NCBI GenBank assembly: GCA_016703325.1
Contig: JADJCH010000029.1
Coordinates: 1 to 48,650 of the forward strand
Source: Burkholderiales bacterium
GTDB lineage: Bacteria; Pseudomonadota; Gammaproteobacteria; Burkholderiales; Burkholderiaceae_C
Direction of reading: 5' to 3'
DNA: 48,650 nucleotides
The notes under the pieces are model-generated. The model made no database searches and was not told the DNA's origin. It saw only the letters and a list, made by a program, of their open reading frames with translations. Positions 9,822-16,840 of the stretch are shown here, piece by piece (position 1 is the stretch's first letter; the number at the start of each line of letters is the position of its first letter). The translations under genes and the position numbers were made by a program.

Positions 9822-10991
9822 GTGGTTGACAATCACCGCATGGGCTACGGTCAAAGCCTCTACATCTGGCAAGCTGACGATTGGCAGGACGGCGACTGGC
9901 CGGCCTGGCGCTGCGACCTGGGCCGTCTGGCCGGACTCCTGGAGGCCGTCAGCCGCGCTCAGGGGCTGCTGATTGGGCGGCTGACGGAGGCGGGCTGGGC
10001 GCTGCGTGACCAGACCCATTTGGCGGTTCTGACCGATGACGTGGTCAAGACCAGCGAGGTCGAGGGCGATGTGCTGGACGTGGCGTCGGTGCGCTCTTCC
10101 ATCGCCCGCCGCCTCGGGGTGAACGTCGGCGCACTGGCTCCGGCAGATCGACATGTGGACGGCGTCGTCGAGATGGTTCTGGACGCCACCGCCCGGTGCC
10201 GGGATCCATTGACAGCCGAGCGCCTGTTTGCATGGCACGCGGCGCTCTTTCCAACCGGCTACAGCGGCATCAGCCGGATCCATGCGGGCGCCTGGCGCAG
10301 CGACGCCGCCGGGCCGATGCAGGTGGTCTCTGGCCCGCTTCATCGGCCCACGGTCCACTACCAGGCCCCGCCGGCGGACCGGCTGAATTCCGAGATGGCC
10401 CGCTTTCTTGCGTGGGCTGAAACCTCATCCAGCAACAGCGTCGAGCCGCTGCTGATCCGGGCCGGCATCGCCCACCTCTGGTTCGTCACACTGCATCCCT
10501 TCGACGACGGCAATGGACGCATTGCGCGCGCGGTGGGTGACCTGTTCCTCGCCCGTGCTGATGGCAGTGCGCAGCGCTTTTACAGCCTGTCGGCCCAGAT
10601 CCAGCGTGAACGCAAGGCCTATTACGACATTCTGGAGCGCACCCAGAAGGGCAGCCTGGACATCACCGACTGGCTGGCCTGGTTCCTCAAGGCCTTGCAG
10701 GCTGCCATCGACCACGCACAAGCCGGACTGGACGCCGTCTTGTTCAAGGCCCGCGCCTGGCGCCAGTGGGGCGCGATGTCGCTCAACGATCGGCAGGTCA
10801 AGATGCTCAACCGGCTGCTGGACGGCTTCGACGGCAAACTCACCAGCAGCAAATGGGCGACGATCACCAAATGCTCGCCGGACACAGCGCTGCGTGACAT
10901 CACCGAACTGGTGGGGCGCGGCCTGCTGCAACGCACGGCAGGAGGCGGGCGCAGCACGGGATATGAGCTGGCTCCGCTGCCGGTGGACTGA
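9822..10991 (+). CDS. Fic family protein (DUF4172-Fic-winged helix), predicted AMP transferase
   Basis: The 389-residue protein has an N-terminal DUF4172-like segment (YIWQADDWQDGDWPAWRCD), a Fic core, and a C-terminal winged-helix-like part (MLNRLLDGFDGKLTSSKWATI onward). The catalytic motif HPFDDGNGRIAR is complete at residues 225-236, so transfer of AMP or a similar moiety from a nucleotide to a target hydroxyl is expected. An inhibitory helix motif of the (S/T)xxxE(G/N) form, TSEVEG at 77-82, precedes the core and marks a class II, self-inhibited Fic enzyme. GTG at 9822 has GGAG close upstream; ATG at 9840 is an alternative without clear ribosome binding site. No antitoxin partner lies beside it. 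Confidence 0.9.
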   Translation: MVDNHRMGYGQSLYIWQADDWQDGDWPAWRCDLGRLAGLLEAVSRAQGLLIGRLTEAGWALRDQTHLAVLTDDVVKTSEVEGDVLDVASVRSSIARRLGVNVGALAPADRHVDGVVEMVLDATARCRDPLTAERLFAWHAALFPTGYSGISRIHAGAWRSDAAGPMQVVSGPLHRPTVHYQAPPADRLNSEMARFLAWAETSSSNSVEPLLIRAGIAHLWFVTLHPFDDGNGRIARAVGDLFLARADGSAQRFYSLSAQIQRERKAYYDILERTQKGSLDITDWLAWFLKALQAAIDHAQAGLDAVLFKARAWRQWGAMSLNDRQVKMLNRLLDGFDGKLTSSKWATITKCSPDTALRDITELVGRGLLQRTAGGGRSTGYELAPLPVD

Positions 10992-11119
10992 TCCCCGAGC
11001 TGCGAACACCATCCGCCGTGCGACCCCGGATCGACTTTGTACGACGCCGGCATGATCACGTCTGCTTCCTAAAATCTCATTCCCGTTGAACTGTTGCCCC
11101 AGGGAGTGAATCGATCGCC

Positions 11120-11250
11120 GTGAACCCGGACCGCCCGCCATGCCTGCTGGTTGTTGGCGATGACCCCGTGACCTGCGCGCGGCTGGAGGGCTATTTCCGG
11201 CAGGAGGGCTACACGGTCCTGACGGCGGCGAGCGGCGCCGAGATGGGGCC
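11120..11250 (+). pseudogene. torR: 5' fragment of a TorR-like response regulator
   Basis: From GTG 11120 (AGGGAG upstream) the frame encodes the first 40 or so residues of a receiver domain: CLLVVGDDPVTCARLEGYFRQEGYTVLTAASGAEM. After about 11245 the frame runs on, but its sequence is the antisense of a histidine-kinase receiver, so the regulator proper ends there. The phosphoacceptor Asp, the rest of the receiver and the DNA-binding domain are absent. The neighbouring torA, torC and torS remnants make TorR the most likely parent. Its 3' end abuts the 3' end of the torS remnant head to head. Confidence 0.7.
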
Positions 11251-12312
11251 GATGGCCCAGGAATTCGAGGTGACGCAGGCAGACGGTGCGATTGACCTCG
11301 TCGTCCTCGACGACCAGCACGTCGAGCGCGCGCTGGACCCCGGCCGTGGCCATGGCAGTCGCTGCAGCGGCATCGACGCTGGCATCGACCGGCGCTGCGG
11401 GTTCAAACGGCAATTCGAAGTGCACCGTGCTGCCCTGGCCGGTGCCGGTGTCGCTGACCTCGAACCGCAGGTGCAGCCGAGCGGGCTCGCGGCTCGGGAG
11501 TCTGCGCACCGTCACCGTGACCTCGCCCTCGTCGGTGAACTTCACCGCATTGCCGATGGTGTTGAGCAGGATCTGGTTGAGTTTGCGCCGATCGCCGACG
11601 ATGCGCTGCGGCAGGTCGTCGGCGATGTCGCGCACCAGCGCCAGGCCCTTGGCGCGGGCGGTGATCCACTGCAGCGAGAGCATGTCGTCCACCGCCTCGC
11701 GCAGCTCGTGGCTGAGGGTACCGAGGAACTCGTTCTTCGCCCGGTTGGCCTCCTCGGCCTGGCGGCGCGCCACCGCGTGTTCGGCCACCTCGCGCTCCAG
11801 CAGCAGGTTGCTGCTGCTGAGTTCGGCGGTGCGAGTCTGCACCTGCGGCTCCAGGGCCTGCGGGTGGTCGAGCAGGGCCTGCTCCAGCCGGGCGCGCTCG
11901 CGGGCATTGCGGCGGAACTGCTCCAGCGCATCGGCCAGCGGTGCCAGCGGGTCACGCGGTCCATGGGGCGGATCACCACGTCCAGGTCACCCCGGCCCAG
12001 CGAGCGCACCAGCGACTCCATCTCCTGCAGCCGGCCGACCAGGTGGGAGCGCAGGATCAGCCACAGCGACAGCAGCAGCGCCGCGAAGAGCAGTGCCGCC
12101 ACCGCCAGGAAGCCGGCCATGCCGCGGTCCGCCGCGAGGCGGGATGCGCCGGTGGCCTGCTCGATCGAGCGACCGCCCGCCCCCAGCAGCAGGGTTCCCC
12201 GTTCGCCGAGCCGCTGCGCCAGCGTTGCCCCATCCGCCCGCAGCGCCGCCAGCCGCTGGCCCAGCGCCAGCGCGCCGTGGCGCACCGCGAACAGGCCGGA
12301 GGGCGCCAGGCT
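11251..12312 (-). pseudogene. torS: TorS-like hybrid histidine kinase, remnant with internal deletions and a frameshift
   Basis: Minus-strand pieces in order: the end of a sensor region, a membrane segment (GFLAVAALLFAALLLSLWLIL) and HAMP (LVGRLQEMESLVRSLGRGDLD). A single-base frame change near 11960 follows, then a coiled coil (QTRTAELSSSNLLLEREVAEH). Next come a dimerisation stub FLGTLSHELR joined directly to EAVDDMLSLQW, an ATPase part with NQILLNTIGNAVKFTDEG, SDTGTG joined directly to QGSTVHFELPFEP, and a receiver start VLVVEDDEVNR ending at LEFLGH. The missing parts are the residues between H-box and ATPase and between the two G-boxes. Both internal joins keep frame. Parentage as TorS is inferred from the attached torA and torC pieces; the product cannot be a working kinase. 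Confidence 0.75.
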
Positions 12313-12489
12313 CTGCAGCAGAAAGTCCAGCACCGTCCTGCGCTGTGCCTCGTCCAGCCCGGCGCGCTGGAACATCGTCGGCGTGATGTCCTGCCACTGG
12401 TTCTTCGAGAAGTCGCCCGGTCCACGCGGCACGTGGCACAGCGTGCAGCGCTCGTAGAACAGCTTTTCGCCCGGGCCCATCGTGGCCAG
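12313..12489 (-). pseudogene. torC: C-terminal fragment of a TorC-like c-type cytochrome, fused in frame on both sides
   Basis: About 59 residues (GPGEKLFYERCTLCHVP ... NQWQDITPTMFQRAGLDEAQRRTVLDFLLQ) contain one CxxCH heme site and match the C-terminal domain of TorC, the multiheme quinol dehydrogenase that feeds TMAO reductase. The N-terminal four-heme part is absent. The fragment continues without a stop from a torA piece upstream and into the torS piece downstream, so the three form one artificial open frame. Confidence 0.7.
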
Positions 12490-12926
12490 CGTGTGCGGCG
12501 AATAGACCTCCATGTCGCCGATGATGTGCGGCAGGCTCACCTGCGAGGCACCGCCGGAGTAGTCGCCGGTGGTCACCGAGTGGCCGCCGGTCAGCCCGAA
12601 CAGCCGCCCCTGCAGCACCTGCGGGCGCAGCAGGCCAGGTAGGAGCGCCGCACCATCGGGTACTTCACCCGCGTCTTGCTGTAGACGCGGCTGATCAGGC
12701 CCTGGGTCAGCATGGTGGTGGGCATGGCGTCGATGTCCTGCAGCGGCTGCACACCCACCAGCACGCCCTTCTTCACCACGGCCTTGAACGGCCCCCAGTG
12801 GCTGGCGCCGGGAATCAGGGTGGTGTCGGCGCCGAAGACTTCGCTGGCGCCGAACCAGGCCACGCCATTGGCGGCCACGGCGGTGGCCACGGAGGTCTTC
12901 AGGAGGTTTCTTCTCGTCATGCTCAT
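12490..12926 (-). pseudogene. torA: N-terminal remnant of TMAO reductase
   Basis: The ATG at 12926 has AAGGAG eight bases upstream and starts MSMTRRNLLKTSVATAVAANG, a twin-arginine signal for export of folded molybdoenzymes. The mature start GASHWGPFKAVVKKGVLVGVQP through TRVKYPMVRRSYLA matches the N-terminal domain of TorA/BisC-family reductases. Near 12640 the frame changes and about 80 residues are missing. A second piece (VLQGRLFGLTGGHSVTTGDYSGGASQVSLPHIIGDMEVYSPHT) matches the active-site-proximal region, and then the sequence jumps to torC. More than 600 residues of the roughly 800-residue enzyme are gone. Start signals still look intact, so a short exported peptide might be made. Confidence 0.8.
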
Positions 12927-13122
12927 GGTGGATGCTCCTTGCAAAGGGCCGTCGAGAGGATCGAATCGGCTTGAAGGGCATCCTGGGAAGCAGGCTGCAA
13001 CGGCATGAGCGGTCTTGTGTGGGTTGGGTGCGAGTTTGTCAACTCGGTGACGGCGCGCCCCGCACGGCTGCAGCCGCGGCATGATGGCGTCCATTCCCCA
13101 GGCACAGCGCGAGACGGACGCA

Positions 13123-13644
13123 ATGAAAGTATTTGGCATGGCCGGCTGGTCCGGCTCGGGCAAGACCACGCTGGTCGAGCGGCTCATTCCGGTGTTCACC
13201 TCCCGGGGCCTGAGCGTGTCGGTGATCAAGCATGCCCACCACGGCTTGGACCTCGACCGGCCCGGCAAGGACTCCTGGCGCCACCGCGAGGCCGGCGCCA
13301 CGCAGGTGCTGATGCTGTCCAACGACCGCTGGATCCTGATGCACGAGCTGCGCGGCGTGCCCGAGCCGACGCTGGAGGAGCAGCTGCGCCTGCTGGCGCC
13401 CTGCGATCTGGTGCTGATCGAGGGCTACAAGGCCGCCGCGGTGCCCAAGATCGAGATCCACCGCCCGGCGCACGGTAAAGCGCCGTTGTGGCCCGAGAAC
13501 CCGCACGTGGTCGCCGTGGCCACCGACGCCGCGGACGGGACCCTCGACTGTCCTTTGCCGCTGCTGCCGCTGAACGACCCGGCGGCGGTGGCGGAATTCA
13601 TCCTGGCGCATCGGGCGCAGGAACGCCCGCAGGACGGGCGGTGA
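13123..13644 (+). CDS. mobB: Molybdopterin-guanine dinucleotide biosynthesis adaptor protein
   Basis: MobB binds GTP and supports MobA in making the bis-MGD form of the molybdenum cofactor used by TorA-type enzymes. The 173-residue protein has a P-loop AGWSGSGKTT (residues 7-16), the family stretch SVIKHAHHGLDLDRPGKDSWRHREAGA, and the second-site motif DLVLIEGYK. ATG at 13123 matches the family N-terminus (MKVFGMAGWSGSGKTTL); an earlier ATG at 13081 would add 14 residues. It is transcribed away from the torA remnant, sharing a 196-base control region that holds a GAGTT-TGTC-AACTC inverted repeat (13032-13045). It is intact although the adjacent molybdoenzyme is not. Confidence 0.93.
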   Translation: MKVFGMAGWSGSGKTTLVERLIPVFTSRGLSVSVIKHAHHGLDLDRPGKDSWRHREAGATQVLMLSNDRWILMHELRGVPEPTLEEQLRLLAPCDLVLIEGYKAAAVPKIEIHRPAHGKAPLWPENPHVVAVATDAADGTLDCPLPLLPLNDPAAVAEFILAHRAQERPQDGR

Positions 13645-13681
13645 AGCAGCAGCTCCGATCGTCAGGGCCGGCTGGCGACGT

Positions 13682-13723
13682 GTTCAGGGGCTGCCGCGCA
13701 GCCCGGCGGCCACTTCCCTGAAC
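13682..13723 (+). terminator. Nested hairpin between mobB and the convergent ATPase gene
   Basis: Outer arms GTTCAGGG (13682-13689) and CCCTGAAC (13716-13723) enclose an inner GGGCTGC/GCAGCCC hairpin (13688-13704). It lies 38 bases after mobB and before the 3' end of the convergent ATPase gene. There is no T run, so factor-independent termination is uncertain. The rest of 13645-13860 shows no gene. Confidence 0.4.
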
Positions 13724-13860
13724 GTGGCCAGCGCCGCCTCCGGTCCACGCTGTCGGCAATGACGTGGCTCTTCATGTCCTTGGGCGTGACCCAGGGCAGC
13801 GTTGCGTCGGTTCAGCATTTCGGCTCGGACTTCGAAGGAGTTCTTTCGCGTCCGGCTCCC

Positions 13861-15054
13861 TCATTCCTCGTCACTGCCCCACTGCGGCCCCGTCGGCGGC
13901 CAAGTGCCGGCAGCGGCGCGCTGTTGGTACCACTGGTGCATGGCGGCGTCGTCGATGGCGTATTCGCCGCGGGCAGACTTCCACACCAGGCTGGGCTGGC
14001 GGTTGCGCAAGGCTTCCATGGCTTTTTGTGCCATGGCGCGGGTGACCGGGCCACCGGTCTTCTCGCTGTAGAAGCGCAGCGCTTCAACGTCGTAAGGGCG
14101 AAAGCGTGGGCCTTGTTCCAGCATGCGCCAGACCACGGCCTGCTCCACCGGGCGCAGCACCAGGTAGTCGCTTTCCATCTGCTGGCGGTCCTGATCCAGC
14201 CGCCGGCGGGCCAGAACTTCGACGAGCGCCTCAAACCGCTGGCCTTTTGCGCTGGTGTCGGCGTCGCCGAAGGGGCTGAGGGCCTGGCCCAGGGCATCGA
14301 TGAAGAACTGAGGGCGCTGACCCAGCGTCTGGAAGGCCCACGCCAACTGGGGCTGATCAACCGGCGCCAGCTCAGGGCGCTGCCGCTCGATCAGGCCCAC
14401 CAGATGGGTGACGAAGTCGTCGCCCAACAGGGGCAGGTGTTTGATGCTGGAGCCGTAGAAGGGCGCGGCGTTGGCGTTGACGAGGCGCAGCTGTTTGTCA
14501 CGGTCAGAGCCGGACATGATCAACATCAAGTTGACCTGACCGGGGCGGTTGAGCTGGTCGCGGGCCGACTTCAGCGCCGTCATGGCGTCTTCACCGGCGG
14601 CGCTGGTCAAGCTGTGCTGGGCTTCGTCCACGATCAGGGCCACCGGACTCTTGGCCAGCAGGTGCAGCGCCCGCAAGGCTTCGGTCAGTGTGGAGCCTTC
14701 GGGGCGGCCGATCTTGCTGGTGTCGATCTTGAGGGCGCCGGCAATGCCGATGCTCTCGAGTCCACTGGCCTTGGCCGCTTTTGCGATGGGCCCCAAGTGT
14801 GTGCGCAGCACCGCACCAATGGCTTCGGCGATCAGCTCGCCCGGATCGCGCTGCGGCGCGGCCCAGAGGTCCACGTACACCACGGCAATGCCGCGTCGCT
14901 CCAGCTCGGGTTTGAGGTCGGCCTGCAGAAAAGTGGACTTGCCGGTGCGGCGCGGGGCGGCGAGAAACAGGCCGTTGGGCGCATCGTTGAAGAGGTTGCT
15001 GCCCTGCAGGGCTTCGCACATCTCTTCGGCCAGCGATGGACGGGGAAAGTGCAT
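13861..15054 (-). CDS. P-loop ATPase of unknown function (AAA/STAND-like)
   Basis: The 397-residue protein has Walker A AAPRRTGKST (residues 32-41), a Walker B with DE (VALIVDEAQHSL, D143 E144) and a sensor-like strand NLMLIMSGSD (175-184). This resembles the orphan AAA ATPases found in accessory regions. The C-terminal half (YLVLRPVEQAVVWRML, then a helical ARGEYAIDDAAMHQWY) looks like a winged-helix module. ATG at 15054 has AGGA nine bases upstream; ATG 15081 is an alternative. An operator-like repeat lies 35 bases before the start. Function is not assignable; DNA-related or defence roles are possible for this class but unproven. Confidence 0.75.
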   Translation of the reverse strand: MHFPRPSLAEEMCEALQGSNLFNDAPNGLFLAAPRRTGKSTFLQADLKPELERRGIAVVYVDLWAAPQRDPGELIAEAIGAVLRTHLGPIAKAAKASGLESIGIAGALKIDTSKIGRPEGSTLTEALRALHLLAKSPVALIVDEAQHSLTSAAGEDAMTALKSARDQLNRPGQVNLMLIMSGSDRDKQLRLVNANAAPFYGSSIKHLPLLGDDFVTHLVGLIERQRPELAPVDQPQLAWAFQTLGQRPQFFIDALGQALSPFGDADTSAKGQRFEALVEVLARRRLDQDRQQMESDYLVLRPVEQAVVWRMLEQGPRFRPYDVEALRFYSEKTGGPVTRAMAQKAMEALRNRQPSLVWKSARGEYAIDDAAMHQWYQQRAAAGTWPPTGPQWGSDEE

Positions 15055-15088
15055 GGCTGTGTATCCTGATTCGCTTGGCATTCCATTT

Positions 15089-15116
15089 GTATCTTAACAA
15101 AGATACCGCAAGATAC
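15089..15116 (-). promoter_or_regulatory. Operator-like repeats upstream of the ATPase gene
   Basis: GTATCTT (15089-15095) and AAGATAC (15100-15106) form an inverted repeat with a four-base spacer. A third AAGATAC at 15110-15116 lies ten bases on, one helical turn away. Such spacing on one DNA face suits cooperative binding by a dimeric repressor. The A/T-rich stretch stands out in a G/C-rich region and is the likely promoter of the ATPase gene. Confidence 0.5.
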
Positions 15117-15124
15117 TTGGCGAA

Positions 15125-15258
15125 TCACGCCACCAACTCCGGATTCATCTCCTCGATCAGTCCATCCAGTTCAGTGCCAAACACCAGCCAGTCGCGCTGC
15201 AGTTCGGTGCAGTCGAATTCGTCGCGGGCAATGTCCCATCTGCTGGCGAAGTGGTCTT
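15125..15258 (-). pseudogene. Gene remnant (C-terminal 44 codons) before the ATPase gene
   Basis: The minus strand reads EKDHFASRWDIARDEFD, CTELQRDWLVFGTELDG and LIEEMNPELVA followed by TGA. The composition is protein-like (balanced acids, tryptophans, no Arg/Pro bias) and the frame is open, but there is no start codon before it runs into the 3' end of the aminotransferase gene in another frame. It appears to be the tail of a lost gene that once preceded the ATPase. The family was not recognised. Confidence 0.4.
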
Positions 15259-15260
15259 TC

Positions 15261-16457
15261 TCAGCCCGCCAGCACGTTCGCCATGGCCTCGGCCGTGGCA
15301 TCCACGTTCGACGAGTTCAGCCCCGCCACGCACATGCGCCCGGAGCGCACCAGGTACACGCCGTGCGCCTCGCGCAGCAGGTCGACCTGTTCGGCACTCA
15401 GGCCGGTGTAGCTGAACATGCCGCGCTGGGTGAGGAAGTAGCTGAAGTCGCGCCCCGGCAGCTTGGCCGCCAGCACCTCGTGCAGGCGCTGGCGCATGGT
15501 CTGGATGCGCGAGCGCATGCCGCCGAGTTCGGCGTTCCAGCTGACGCGCAGCTCGGGCGTGCCGAGCACCCGCGCCACGATCTGGCCGCCGTGGGTCGGT
15601 GGGCTGGAGTAGTTCTTGCGCACGGCCACCTGCAGCTGGCCGAGCACCAGCTGGGTCTCGGCGGCGCTCGGGCAGATCACGCTCAGGCCGCCGACGCGCT
15701 CGCCGTAGAGCGAGAAGCTCTTGGAGAAGCTGTTGGCGACGAAGCAGGGCAGGTCGGCGTCGGCAATGGCGCGGATCGCGAAGGCGTCCTCCTCCACCCC
15801 GTCGCCGAAGCCCTGGTAGGCGATGTCCACATAGGGCAGCAGCTCGCGTTCGGCCAGCACCGGGATCAGCGCGGTCCACTGCGCGCGCGTCAGGTCCACG
15901 CCGGTGGGGTTGTGGCAGCAGGCGTGCAGCAGCACGATGCTGCGCCTGGGCAGGCCTCGCAGCGCGTCGAGCATGGCGTCGAAGCGCAGGCCGCCGGTGG
16001 CCGGGTCGTAGTAGGGGTAGGTGTTCACGGTGAACCCGGCGCCCTCGAACATCGCACGGTGGTTGTCCCAGGTGGGGTCGCTGACCCAGACCTGCGATTG
16101 CGGGAACCAGCGCCTGAGGAAGTCGCCGCCCACCTTGAGGCCGCCGGAGCCGCCCAGCGTCTGGATGGTGGCCACGCGGCCTGCGGCCAGCAGCGGGTGG
16201 TCGGCGCCGAAGATCAGGGCCTGCACCTGCTCGCGGTAGTTGGCCGCACCCACCATCGGCTGGTAGGGCTTGGCGCCGATGCTGCCGAGCATCGCGGTCT
16301 CGGCCGTGCGCACCGCGTCCATCACCGGCAGGCGGCCGGCGTCGTCGAAGTAGATGCCGATGGACAGGTTGATCTTGCCCGGCCGCGGATCCTTCTGAAA
16401 GTTCTCGTTCAGGGTGAGGATGGGGTCGCCGGCGTAGGGTTCGACGTGTTCGAACAT
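15261..16457 (-). CDS. tyrB: Aromatic amino acid aminotransferase
   Basis: The 398-residue class I aminotransferase uses PLP to interconvert aromatic amino acids (or aspartate) and 2-oxo acids, the last step of Phe/Tyr synthesis. It starts MFEHVEPYAGDPILTLNENFQ, carries the PLP-anchoring HNPTG (182-186), the cofactor Asp211 in YVDIAYQGF, the Schiff-base Lys246 in NSFSKSFSLYGER, and the substrate-binding Arg region near the C-terminus (YLVRSGRMCVAGLN). Length and motifs match TyrB/AspC. It is transcribed alone, with a terminator-like hairpin about 150 bases upstream in its leader direction. Aspartate aminotransferase is the alternative name. Confidence 0.93.
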   Translation of the reverse strand: MFEHVEPYAGDPILTLNENFQKDPRPGKINLSIGIYFDDAGRLPVMDAVRTAETAMLGSIGAKPYQPMVGAANYREQVQALIFGADHPLLAAGRVATIQTLGGSGGLKVGGDFLRRWFPQSQVWVSDPTWDNHRAMFEGAGFTVNTYPYYDPATGGLRFDAMLDALRGLPRRSIVLLHACCHNPTGVDLTRAQWTALIPVLAERELLPYVDIAYQGFGDGVEEDAFAIRAIADADLPCFVANSFSKSFSLYGERVGGLSVICPSAAETQLVLGQLQVAVRKNYSSPPTHGGQIVARVLGTPELRVSWNAELGGMRSRIQTMRQRLHEVLAAKLPGRDFSYFLTQRGMFSYTGLSAEQVDLLREAHGVYLVRSGRMCVAGLNSSNVDATAEAMANVLAG

Positions 16458-16840
16458 CGTGGGGCTCCAGGGTGGTCAGGCGGTCGGGTGGGGCGGGATG
16501 GAGGCGCAGCCGCAGGCCGCGCCGGGTGGCGGATTATCCCTTTGCGTCCTGCGGGTGCGACGCAGGTGGATGGGGTGGCCATGGGGTGGCGCGGCGACCG
16601 CGAACGAAAAACCCCCGCGCCGGCCCGGGCCGGGGTCGTGATGCAGTGCACGGCAGGGCGTCGGATTGAGCCGATCGTGCCACCGAGGCAAGGGGAGGGG
16701 CCCGGCTCGGGGGGGCCTCCGACCTTGACGCCTCTGGTTACAAAGCCGAAAAATCGACACCCATCGGCAGTTCCGCCTGCTCCTGTGCGCCGGGCCTTGG
16801 CGTGCGCCTTCCCTGCACTGCAGACCTCCTCAGCCTTCAC
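16458..16840 (+). other. Divergent intergenic region between tyrB and a receiver-like gene
   Basis: These 383 bases contain no convincing gene. They are G/C-rich and hold a terminator-like hairpin at 16607-16640 reading toward tyrB, and a second G/C-rich dyad near 16692-16720 (GAGGGGCCC ... GGGGCCTC). Promoters for both flanking genes must lie here, but none is clear by eye. Confidence 0.5.
16607..16640 (-). terminator. Hairpin plus T run in the tyrB leader direction
   Basis: On the minus strand a CCGGCCCGGGCCGG palindrome and CGCGGGGG are followed by TTTTT (complement of 16607-16611). No gene upstream on that strand needs it, so it is either an attenuator in the tyrB leader or a relic terminator. 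Confidence 0.45.

Noticed and set aside
11120..12457. Apparent 445-residue plus-strand regulator fusion
   Set aside because: Only the first 40 or so residues are receiver-like; the remainder is antisense to the torS and torC remnants.
13645..13860. Possible gene remnant between mobB and the ATPase
   Set aside because: Short open stretches exist on the minus strand but match no family and lack start signals; only the hairpin is supportable.
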